A stretch of 64,000 nt of DNA from Symbiodinium natans (lineage: Eukaryota > Sar > Dinophyceae > Suessiales > Symbiodiniaceae): positions 134,087 to 198,086 of the forward strand of contig CAJNDS010002057.1 of the NCBI GenBank assembly GCA_905221605.1. The letters run 5' to 3'. The notes under the pieces are model-generated. The model saw only the letters and a program-made list of their open reading frames with translations. It did no database searches and was not told the origin of the DNA. Every line of letters begins with the position of its first letter. The first letter of the stretch is position 1. Made by a program: the position numbers and the translations under genes. Below, piece by piece: positions 36,442 to 47,041 of the stretch.

Positions 36442-39400
36442 TCACTTACATTGACATCTTTGCATCCGCCTGCGGGCACAATGTGAGTTACCAGACGCGC
36501 GACCGGCAAACACCAAGTCATATCGAGTCATGCAGCAGTTCGCATGCCACTGCAATCGAGAATCGTCAAAGCGGTATGTCTGAATAGCATGAGCCGGGAT
36601 CACAAACTTCTGTGCAGAAACTGCATACTTGAGCTTGAACTCCTGCATTGTGGTACCGGCGGCACATGCAAGCGCAGGATGATGCGATCCAACCCAGATG
36701 GCAGCAATGCCTTTTTGGATCCTTTTTCCATAGCTTTAGGGCCCTACAATTTGCAAAAAGCAACTCTCTTGCAGTCAAGATGCCAAGTCTGTATCGCCGC
36801 AATTGAGAACAACCTTACATGCAGGACGCCAGCAAGACACCGAAGGGCACGCATGCAGCGCAGCATGTCGAACGCAATCAGCTGAGGCTGTTATAAACCA
36901 TTATAAACTGTTTGCATCCCACCATGTCCTGTCCAAGTTCAGATGCTCTGGCATCCTGGCTAGATATTGTACCTTCTGAGCGCCCCCAGCCCAAGCTGGC
37001 GCAAGCCACTTTTCCAAACGACACGGATTCAACAATCTACGCCTCAAACCTGCCCAAGCTGCAGCAACCCGACATAAAAAGCCCATGCAAACCTTCAGAG
37101 CCCTGCAGAACTTTGTTTGTGTCTTTCTTCCGTGCCTGGCTCTCGACTGACTAAGGCCCCAGCCACCACCACCTCTGGACCAGTCCAGAACGCGAACGTG
37201 CAAACATGGAGCACAGCGTAGAGCAAGCAAGGGTTCAGGAGATTTTTACCCAAACGACACACAGATTCTGGTCTTGCAGTTGCTCTTGTTCTTGAGGACG
37301 CCGGGCGGGAATGCCCTATAAAGCACGGAAACAAACGCATTGTGTTTTATCAGAGTAACACGCACGCACGCTCGCACACGCACACGCACACGCACACGCA
37401 CACGCACACGCACACGCACACGCACACGCACACGCACACGCACACGCACACGCACACGCACAGGCACACGCACAGGCACACGCACACGCACACGCACACG
37501 CACACGCACACGCACACGCGCACCCACACACACACACACACACACACACTCACTCACTTGCTTACTTACTTACTTCGCGATCTCCCTACACACACTTTTT
37601 CAAAACAACTACGACTACGAATGCACGCGGGTGCGTGCTCTGGACGTCTGAAACAAGCTTCACTGCAAGGCTGAAAAGTTTAGTGCAGCGCCTGACCCGT
37701 TGGTGTCCGACCCGCGGTTGCTTCGAGTCCATCCTGCCCTGTGCAGGTCCCGTATGGGCGCGGGGGGCCTGGCACGAAGCTCAATGAAAATGTCAACGAG
37801 ATTGACCCGCTGTAGGACGTTGGCTTCTATGGGCAACTCTGCTTGCCTTGATAAGTTGGACTCTTCCGCGTGTATGACGTCAAATGAACAGATCCAGGAA
37901 GGAAGAATTTGGAGAAGTGACCTGCTTGGCCAAGGGCTGCAGAGGGGGCAGCAACATAAAAGCGCATGCAGTGTCAGTGTCACCGGTGACACGAGCCATC
38001 ATGAGCCCTAAGATCTCTGCAGGCCTATGTAGTAGAACTGCGGGTGGCGGTAAACTTCTCCTCGGGAGAAGTTGACCTGCATCGCCAGTTGCACCAGTGA
38101 GCCATGATTGTCGTGGACTCGGCCGGTGTGTGGAGTCGGACGTCAGAAGGTAAGCAACCCTTTTTCTGCGCAGTCTGCAGTGGCTAAGCTTGACAGACAA
38201 CTGCCATATGGGATTTGAACTCAGGGGCGGGCCTGCATCGCTGCATCACAAACGTTGTTGACATGGTTGGGCCCACCAGTCTCGTTCAAAATGAGATTCC
38301 AGTCCTCCCACAAAGAACTCGCAGCTGTGTCTTTGAAGCACCGGAGCGCTCTAGCCCAATAACGATGTGGAGCCCTCAGTCCATCCAAGCAATGGCACCA
38401 GAATTCAGGTCTCCGATGATGTCGTGCGCATATCCTTCACCGAAGTGCCAGTCGCCTGGCGCAGATGTTCTGTATTCTTGTATTAGAACATGAAACTCCT
38501 GCGACGGGGCGCCAGCGGTTAGCACTTCTCAGGCTTGACAGCACAGACGGTGGGACATGGCAATAGCACACAAGCTGCTGGCCGCGAACTGAAGCCTTGC
38601 GAAAGCTTGGTCCCTGGTGTCCATCGGTAAGCCTTTGCGTACACAGCAAACAACAGCATTTTGCTCGTCAACGGCTTGCGAACAGTTAACCACAAAAACC
38701 CAAACATCCCATAAGCACTAGACATGTTTCAAGGAACCCGTGTGAAGTGAACAGCGTGAGACCACGCACGAAGAGCCGACCCGTCCAAGAGCCTTCAGGC
38801 CCGGAAAACGCACGATTTGGCCCGTGGAATGAGAACAGGAATCCAAGAAGCACGTCCAACCTAAAGCCACGAAGACATCAAGCCTAAAGGCCGAGAAATG
38901 CCGAGAAAATGAAGAAGCCAACCAGCCCCAGCAAACACGGGAGTTTCGAGGCATGTGTTTCCGGGGCATGCCCTTTACGTGTTGAAATTCGCAACGGGGC
39001 GCATTTCTGAAGACGCGTTGGGTTTGAGGAATGCTGGTATGTGGCATGCACTACGGGGAGCAAAACAGATCGCCTGCTGCACCACCCAACGAAGGTGTGT
39101 GCTGGGATCAGTAATAATCTAAGAACACACTTCGAAGGTCCACCGCAGAGCTTGGCCGGCAAAGCTGGTTCTGTTCTCGACCTAAGACTGAAAAATCCAA
39201 AAACTGCCCCTAAATCCTCCTAAACCCAAGGGAAATCCCGAAGCCCGCCAAAGCTCGCAGAAACTTTTCTCAGAGAAGGGCACCTCCCAGGTGGCCTCAG
39301 AGGGTAGCATCTTGGCCTTCGGGAATTCGGCCTTCCAGCTCATGAGAGCTCATGCAACCCCCGACTTCTCAATCTGCAGGCCTAACAAGTACCAGTACCA

Positions 39401-42400
39401 GCAGCTGTGTATGGGCAAAACATATCGACCCCAATGCTTAGGAGATGTTTAGAGTGGAAGCTGAATCTGAATTCGACTAACACATGCTACCATACCGACG
39501 GCAACAGCGACGGCAGAGACACTGAAATCAATGCAGAAAGGAGTCCGAAATCCCCGCTCAGTATGACATACTGAGGCCTTGAGCTGCTTCAGCTGGTCAA
39601 AGCCGTCGCCCGCATACCAATGGTATGCGATGCCGGAGAGGTACTTGGAGGCAGCCTCCAAGCTGCTTTAAGCTGTGGAACCTTTGAACCTGTTGAGCAC
39701 ATCACCACGAGATATTGAGTGGACATGTTGATCCAAAGTCACGACTATAGCTATCTGAATCTATACCAGCTTTTTACGATCTGGATCTTGGCCTAGACAC
39801 CAAACATCCCCACACCCCGAACATCCCTGAGCTCTACAGAGGCTACACCCTAGCGCTGACACTTGTCAACACCACCCGGGTGCTGCATCCAAGGGGCTCC
39901 ATCTTGGAGTAACGTGCGCCCGTATGCAAGTACGTGGTCTTTGTTGTGATCGAAGCCGAACACCTCCACTTCCTTGGTTAGTGTCAACAACGGCTGTGCG
40001 CATGTGCTGAGTGGATGAACGCTGGCTCTTACCATTCTGCAAGATGCATGCGCAAGACTGTTTTGCGACCGTAGTCAGCATTTCTAACCTAATGGGCACT
40101 ACTTAACTACTTGCTGTTTCAAAGAACCACTTCTTGGTACTGTCGTTGTACCACCACGCCCCCATGTCGCTTGCGAACTTGGCCCAGCCCCTATCTGCGG
40201 CAGTCTCCTCGAAAAAGAACTCGTCGGTTTCGGAGTTGTGGAACCAGCCTTGATTCGTGTCAGGGTCCTTGTACTTCTGCCATGCTCTCTCTTGAGTACA
40301 GCGAGGGGTTGATATGTCGAAGGACTCGATGTTGGAATCCACAGCGCCAGCGGCTGCTGCCGTTTCTTCGGCCGCTTGGGGACTTGGGCGATTCTGCCAA
40401 TTCTGCCAATTCTGCCTCCAAGGTGTCCGTTCGTGCCAATCTTCACTGCCACGTGTAGCTGAGGAATCAGCTGACTGCCAGCCTCGTGTGGGAGCTTGAG
40501 GGGCCTGGCTGCTCTGTCTTCCCCACGATTCCCAATTTCCTTGTGGCTTGGGCACATATCCACTATAAGCACCATTGGCACCATTGGCACCGTTGGCACC
40601 GTTGGCACCGTTGGCACCATTGTTCCATCCCTTTCCACGACCGCCAGCACCCTTTTCGGCCCTATGACTCTTGCCGCCCTTTGCAGCGCCCTTCTCGTGC
40701 GTGTACCTCGCTCCTTGGCGACATGGAGCAGCAAGACACAAGCGCAGCACACACGTTAATTGCCAACCAAACAACTGCCAAACAAACTTCTTAATTCCAT
40801 GATGTTCCTCGTCTGGTCACGTATTCGGAAGAGACCCTTCGCGGGCTCGTCTATTTCAAAGCGCTTGCCTTGCGATCCTTCACTAGTGCGAGCTACATCG
40901 ATCACCTCAGAATACGGCTCGGCCACAGGCTTAAGGTGACACACACAATCACAATGCTCAAGCAGAGTGGAAGCAAAGCGGACAGACATGCGATGCCCAG
41001 GTGCCTGATCTCTGGAGTGTGTTATGCTGCACCGCTGCATCAGCTCATGCAGTTGCACCCATCCAGCAGGATCTGCAGTCAAGCCATGCTTGTGCGTCTC
41101 GTAGCGAAGGATGCGGCCCAGAGTTTTGGAAAGCTCCGCTTGCGAGGAGCTAGGCATGGCGGAAAAATGGGAATATTGTGAGGACTGTGAAAGGAAAGCG
41201 ATGTCACACCAGGTGTCTCTGCAGCGGTTGTGATGTGTGAGATGTCTTCATGGCTTGTCAACTGGTGCCCAGGGTGCAGGTTGCCTGGATGAGCCAGGCT
41301 CTTTGATTCCGGTGCTGTGGGGCGATGTGGGTCGTGTTAGGGGCTCGAAGTCTTGGCCGGGGGCAGTGCTCACTTGCCGCTGCTGCTGCGAGCTACGGCT
41401 CGGGCCGAATGCATCGCGATTCGGTGCGATTATTTGCCTTCTTTGCCGTCGGGTTGATCTCTTCTATCTCTTCCTTGCATGCAGAAAAGTGTCCGGATGC
41501 TCCTCCTTCAAAACTGGACCTCCCAGAGACTGCATTCTGACAGTCGTTCTGCCATCTGCAAGGTTCTGCCCGGTCGCAGCAGATAAGAAGTCTGTCTTGT
41601 CCGTGACAAAACTTACCAATCTAGGGAATTGAGCTGAGGGGCCCAAATGCTGACCGACGAAAGCCGCCTCTTCTGCAGCAGTCCAGAGGCCTTAATGATA
41701 CCCCTTGGCGAAAAGCAAGCAACGGAACAGCCCACACTAACTCTGCGAGTGCGATGGTGACTGGAAGTGATAGTGCAGTCCGACAGCAAGCTTCCCAGGT
41801 AGCATTGTTCTCAGGCTCGTTTTGCACGGTGACTGCCCAGATGGGGATCTTGTGTGCCTCTGCACAGAATGTCACACACATACTTTCTCATTCAATCGAG
41901 CATGCCCAACTCAGCTTGAAGAGCGGTTGGCTTGCTTGCGCTGGCACCTTGTAAGAGGTCACCCACTTCGAAATGTAGCGAGCCCAAACGCCGTGCATGT
42001 CTGCTTTCAGGCACGGGGACCCTGAATGGTCCATGCCCTTAGCACATCAGTGTCACATCAGTGACTCCAGCACTTATCAAGAAGCAACGAGTCACTACAA
42101 TCTACCGTAGAGTAAGAGATGGTTGCCTGCTGCGGGTGCGTGACCGCTTCCGTGCAATCCCTGAATAGAGCTGGCTGAGGCTTGTGTTCGCAGCGAGCAA
42201 GCGTGGCTTCTTTCGAAGTGCGAAGTCCAGAAATATTCAGAAATCGATAATTACAAAGACGATTATCCTCAAAGCTCCTTTTGCATTCTTTCAGTCCAGG
42301 ACTCGGCTGCAGGGTTGAAAGCTAGATTCTTCATCCACGAGGGTGGGCTCCAGGGTGAGGCCAGCATCTTCAACTCGCGCCCTTCTGCCCTGAAAGGGGT

Positions 42401-44487
42401 TTCTTTTCGGTGCTCAACTTTGGCGACATCTTGCAACTCCACAAATTCTTCGTCCTCTTCAAGGCTCTCCAAAGCATGGTACGAGCGACACTCCGGCCTG
42501 ACCACGGCCTGAGCCGCCAAGATCAAGGGAATCAATGCCTTCATGTCTCTGTCCAGCGTGGTATCGAACTTCTCCAAGTCCACCTAGGCCGGCTTCAAAC
42601 ACACTTGCGCCCAACCATCTGACATTAGTCACTAGTCCAAGTGCCGTCTTGCGTGTGTGACAAGCAAGCCATCGACATTTTGCAACATGCGCACCCTTCA
42701 CGATTGCACAACCAAACCAGATCCTTCTGCCATCACGCAGTGCCAGCCACGTGTTAGGGACTGCTATAACTTCCATTATCTGCTTGGTATATGCTGGCCT
42801 ACCCTTTTAACGGGACCGGTCATTCACATGCTCTGTGCTTGCTGCGCCCACATCTCCGGCAACATCATCGAAGGAATAGCTGCTCACCGAGAAGTCGCAG
42901 CTGTTGATATGTGTGCGTCCCATGACATAGCCTGAGCAATCGGGTACCACACGACTCACATGACGTGACAACATATAAGCAAGCCTGCATCGGTGACGCC
43001 ACCGTTCACAACCGTCACATTAAGGCCATGAGCCCAGGCCCTCGCTGCTGAAGTAGTCTTTCAGGAAGGTGCTCTGCTGCGCAGGGGTCAGCTTCCTGTC
43101 CAGCTGACACAACAAAGCGCGATGCGAGAACAGGGTTATGAGCCCTTCCCCGCCTGTGAAGACTGACCGTATCAATTCGCAATTTGAAAACTAGTTTCAT
43201 GAGTTCGTTTGGCTTGTCATTATCTGTTGGCACTACTGTATCTGGTATTGGAGGCATTCTGCATGTTCTGGAAGAACGTGGTGATGGGTCCTCGCAACGA
43301 CCCCATACGCAGAGCTTATTACACGACATTATAACATGTTTATGATCTTTCACTATACATATATTTTCCCATATACACAAATCTACAGAAATATGTCCAT
43401 TATATACCGAAGTGTAGACTTAGTTATATTTATTCCTATATCTATATTTATATGCATATTTATATTTGGTACCCCCCCCCCCAAGGATCCATACTTTCTT
43501 GCTTTGTTTTATATCTTTGTGAATTTTCTCTTTTGTTGTATGTTTTCCCTTTGTTGTCTGTTAGATCTATGTGATTCTATTCTTAAAGCCCTTATTGAAA
43601 TATTAAATTTCCATAAGGGTTGGCATTATTGAAACCCTTATTGAAATATTGAATTTCAATAAGGGTGGTCATTATTGAAACCCTTATTGAAATATTGAAG
43701 ATCAATAAGGGCGGAACTAGGAACTAAGAGCCAAGACTGCCAGCGACTCTTGGTCTGAGTTCTTAGTTCCTAGTACAGCCCTTATTGGAAATATTGAATT
43801 TCAATAAGGGCGGTCATTATTGAGACCCTTATTGGAATATTGAATTTCAATAAGGGCAACTACCGCCATCTCAGCAAGATGCGTCGATCCTCACAGAACA
43901 CTGTGTCTGGCCTGAAAACCAGGCCGCTTGCTTCGGTGAAGGCGCCCCCGAAACCTTCAATGACTTGCCCCGCCACATCCGTCACTTCCAGCTCGATGCC
44001 TAGTCAGCGGCAAGTCTACGGCTCCGAAGCACCCGATGCGAAACCCAAAGCCCTAAAAAAAAACATGACGCAAGACCTTTATAACCACAGACTTGCGCCT
44101 GTCACCAGATTTAATTTAGAAGTGGCTAAGATGGATGGGAAACACCGGCCTTGGTACTCAAAGTCCGGCACAAACCAGCCGGGCGCCTTCCTCGGGCTCA
44201 GACGCTGGCCCAGGGTGCTGGAACAATGATCTGGGCTTGAATCCAGCTGCTCGCTGCGCGAGCGTTATTGCATGAATTGAGATTGCAGCTACCGAAGAAA
44301 CTCCTAAACCAGCCTACAGTCAAGTAGAGCCTTGCAAGCAAAGAGTCGGCGCAAGTCGGTCCCCAGTGTGCAAGGCTGACTGCCACACTTCGATCTCATG
44401 GCTGGCGTCCTGTGAGCTCTGTGCCTCCACTGGGTCATATTCAATGGTCACATGGCATGCGGAGTCTCCAGACTCCAGACTTCTCAT
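36442..44487 (-). CDS. Glycoside hydrolase family 30, glucosylceramidase-like, about 20 small exons
   Basis: Exons that join in phase: 44487-44351, 44196-44150, 43999-43920, 43103-43034, 42931-42852, 42583-42498, 42389-42271, 42021-41948, 41857-41788, 41690-41617, 39972-39863, 39662-39578, 39331-39284, 38498-38382, 38304-38233, 38076-38025 and 37921-37847. Probable 3' exons: about 37200-37164, 36813-36784 and 36642-36442. In order they give IEGFGGAFTEA, RTHINSCDFS, ASPWSPPSWMK, the acid/base motif IWAVTVQNEPE, GFDHNKDHV, GIAYHWYAGD, the nucleophile motif KMLPSEATW, EGYAHDIIGDL, GGPNHVNNVCDA, HPQFYYIGHFSKF and the C-terminal strand VIPAHAIQTYRF. GH30 enzymes of this type cleave beta-glucosyl residues from glucosylceramide by a retaining mechanism, and both catalytic glutamates are present. 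Donors are GC in about half the introns and GA in one. The start ATG, the junction at 42271 and the 37847-36813 part are tentative. No signal peptide was found, so an upstream exon may be missing. Confidence 0.88.
37374..37550. repeat. (CACACG)n hexamer array with (CA)n tail
   Basis: About 24 hexamers, two with CACAGG, followed by CA repeats. It lies between the exons encoding HFSKFFLPGS and FAFWTGPEVVV, so it is intronic in the GH30 gene. Confidence 0.95.
40103..41157 (-). CDS. Tpt1/KptA-like N-lobe protein with aromatic WW-like C-terminus, nested in a GH30 intron
   Basis: Two exons, 41157-40788 and 40713-40103, join in phase through a 74-base GT-AG intron into about 326 residues. Residues 9-40 (ELSKTLGRILRY, then GLTADPAGWVQLHELM) match the winged-helix N-lobe of RNA 2'-phosphotransferase Tpt1/KptA, and KRFEIDEPAKGLFRIRDQTR near residue 105 matches its end. 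The lobe's usual ArgHis is ArgTyr here, and the NAD-binding ADP-ribosyltransferase lobe is absent, so 2'-phosphate removal is unlikely. About 45 residues between the two matches may be partly an in-frame GC-AG intron. The second exon has six AsnGlyAla repeats and two aromatic motifs, DPDTNQGWFHN and DMGAWWYNDSTKKWFFE. I infer an RNA- or protein-binding role. It is complete, with its own ATG and stop. Confidence 0.8.
40566..40624. repeat. Coding 9-bp minisatellite (AsnGlyAla)6
   Basis: The nonamer CACCGTTGG/CACCATTGG is repeated about six times and, read on the minus strand, encodes AsnGlyAla repeats in the KptA-like protein. Confidence 0.85.
43320..43587. other. AT-rich island in a GH30 intron
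   Basis: A sharp change to AT-rich sequence with many TATAT words and one C10 run, next to the palindrome array and inside the 816-base intron 43919-43104. The 98-codon plus-strand frame here (hydrophobic, Phe/Ile rich) is best explained by base composition. Confidence 0.6.
43588..43856. repeat. Tandem palindrome array around a larger inverted repeat
   Basis: Five near-perfect palindromes of about 31-34 bases begin CCCTTATTG and end CAATAAGGG (43588-43620, 43634-43666, 43681-43711, 43778-43811, 43826-43856). They are separated within each group by the spacer GGTCATTATTGAAA or close variants, giving a period of about 47. Between units 3 and 4 lies another inverted repeat: ACTAGGAACTAAGA (43716-43729) against TCTTAGTTCCTAGT (43761-43774), with inner arms CCAAGA and TCTTGG. 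The array is inside a GH30 intron. It resembles a foldback or MITE-like element, but no terminal duplication was established. Confidence 0.85.
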
Positions 44488-47031
44488 CTTCACAACCCCT
44501 GTCAGCCATCAAAGACTCAGCATCGTTGAACCCACAGTTTAACCGGTTTAACCACCAAGCGGACTAATTTGTCCTCAAGCCCCCTATTCTGTGCCCCAGA
44601 GGCAAGGCCCCACAAGCATTCCAGAATTGAAGCTTTCACAGTGGAGCGCTGTTTAAACTGACTTAAATTCCGCAGCCATCGGTATGACACAGCCCTGGGC
44701 TATGATCCGAACAGGAGCCTAGGAGCTTGCGGCTGCACCCTGCTGCATGCTGACTCAGGTTCTGGTTTCTTGCTACACAATGGCCTGCATGGCACGCAAG
44801 GCTGCTCGGGGCATGAGGTCGGCATCCGGAGGTGGGCCAGCCGCCTTCCTGGAGGAAAGTACCCCCAAGCAGGCCATCAGCATGACCTGAGCATGCCAGA
44901 CAATTAATTCTCTTAAACAGGGGCCCTTCACTGGACGCTCACTGCTACTAACTGGGGCAACAACGTGAAATGCGTTGCTTGCTCTACAGGCGTGCTACAC
45001 CCTAAACCCACCAAGAGAGCTTGTTTCCGTTCAGAAAAGTCTCGAGAATACCAGCATTACGCTTGATGTGGTACTGGTGCCAACATCCCGAAGCGCGCGC
45101 GTCTGGCGCCTGACAGGGGCTTGAACATGCCTTCGTTGCACTTTCAACCTTCAATGGCAGGCAGGGGCCGTCGTATATCATGATCTTTTTTTGCAGCAAC
45201 GTCCCAAACCTGATGTTCTTGTGGATACTCTGATGTTGCAGGTAGAAAATGTCTCCCTTTTGTTGTTCCCCCCTCTACTGATAAATTTGCAGTACTTTAT
45301 GCCTGCACTCCCTGATTGCCTAGTCTACGACTTGAGACTTGAAAGGATACCATGCCGAATATTGACCGCATTCCGAATTGACGAATTGACCACGAGTAGC
45401 ATTATAGAAACAACGGGACTTGGTAACAAGGCCTGGGCTTCTTGCTCAGATCGGAACTCTTCACGGGAGCTGTCGCAAGCCTGTCGCGTTTCGACATGCT
45501 TCGACTGCTGACTTCCGACTTAGCTCCCTTCGTTGCGCTCGCAGGGTACTGGCACGGGATGGCACTGGCAACGTCCCGCAGTCCCCTCGATGCTTTACGA
45601 AGCTCTACGCCAACGAACTTTTAATTTCAATGATCTTGCCTCGTTGCCAGAATGCAGCATTGGCTTCGTATCCTACACACAGGAGCTGCCAACAGGAAGA
45701 GAACTCGACAGAGTGACTCGACACGGCGTGACAACCCCGAAACCTGGTCACCGACCCCACGGGCCATCATGGGCCCCACAGGCTCCTCGTCCGTCATGGT
45801 CACTTGGAGCGTCACGCTATGACGAGTGCAGCTTGTTTCTGTAGCCCAAACAGCTGGTGGGATTTCAAACTCGCAGCTGCGGTGAGACACGTTTACCAGA
45901 GATGTAAGCCACATGATCGGAGAAACGGAATGCTCCTTACATGTTCCACATTGGAGCCAGGCATTACCTGGCCCCTTAAGGCCAGTACAGTTTTTTTGCC
46001 GATTCGCACGCAACCGACGGAAACAGACGCATGACGATTCATGCTTCTGTAGGGAGAAGCATGACCTAAGCAACAGATGCACATGGCTCAGCCAGGCTGG
46101 AAGTAGTCTGCCCAAGGTTTTCTGACCAACCATCTTTCCTGTAACAGGCACTACATTAGTACATCTCAAGTTGGCATCCTCTGGACTTCACAATGGCTTT
46201 CCCCAATCACCATGGGATGCCGATACCCTGCAGCATGCGTCTGCGACAAAGAAAGAACTACAAACTAGAAAGACACATTCGCCGCGTCGATTTGATCATT
46301 GCATGATGAGAAGTGCATAGAAAAGGAAACTGCGTCGGCACAAGGCACCCCCATGCGGGATGGCACTGCTGAGTTGACATCAGTCAGCCAGCAAACTACT
46401 TGGTCCGAGGTTGGTAGCCGCCCACGGTACGATGTGACATTGAACTGATTGATTCAGACTGCAATAGACTGCAGAAACACTGGCCAGCGCGCGATTTCTA
46501 GGATCTGCACATGTTTCGCCTGGAGGATCTGGATTAGAGCTGTTCCAATAAATCTGATAAGCTCACTTTCCAAGCCTCACCAGATTTACCTTTCATATGT
46601 GGTCCCATGAAATGCTTGAGGGATGGCAGGAACGATCTGATGTGTGTGTAATCAGCAGCCAATGCCCTTAGCCACAGAACCCCACCAGAGGCGCATCATT
46701 AGAATCAGCAGCCAAGCGCCTCAGCCACAGAACCCCACCAGGCGCGCATCATCAGCATCAGCAGCCAAGGCCCTTAGCCACAGAACCCCACCAGTAATGT
46801 GCAACAGCAGAATCGACAAAGAGGCTCCAATAGGAACTGGGCATTAGCCTGCTTGAAGGCCATTGTGACGGCACGTTGACCCACTTCGCTGCGGGGCTTA
46901 CAGAGCGCGAGGCCCGCTGTGAGAAAAGCGTTCGGCACCGCAAGCGCATCGTGAGCATCGGCTGCCAAGGCCCTTAGCCACAGAACTGAATCCCGCAAGG
47001 CGCGCATCATGAGCATCAGCTGCCAAGGCAG
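44488..47031. other. No supportable gene; upstream of GH30
   Basis: A missing 5' exon of the GH30 gene (for example one with a signal peptide) could lie here, but none was recognised. The 180-codon frame at 46169-45627 (minus) has no motif. A minisatellite occupies part of the right end. Confidence 0.45.
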
Positions 47032-47041
47032 CTACAGAGCC
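46651..47041. repeat. 53-bp minisatellite
   Basis: Three adjacent copies (46651, 46704, 46757) share AGCAGCCAA, CCTTAGCCACAGAACC and GCGCATCAT. Two diverged copies follow at about 46.94-47.04 kb after a spacer of about 130 bases. Confidence 0.85.

Larger units (their letters stand above)
39973..41616 (-). other. Large GH30 intron hosting a second gene
   Basis: The flanking exons end at TTG before GTAAGT (41617) and resume at GAA after CCAAG (39972), both in phase 0. They give HLGPSAQFPRL joined to EVEVFGFDHNKDH, as expected for a GH30 barrel. At 1644 bases this intron is about ten times the typical intron of the gene. The extra length is taken up by the KptA-like gene. Confidence 0.8.

Noticed and set aside
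43336..43632. Hydrophobic 98-codon frame that looks like a membrane protein
   Set aside because: It lies in an AT-rich intron island where Phe, Ile, Leu and Tyr codons are expected from composition, and it runs into the palindrome array.
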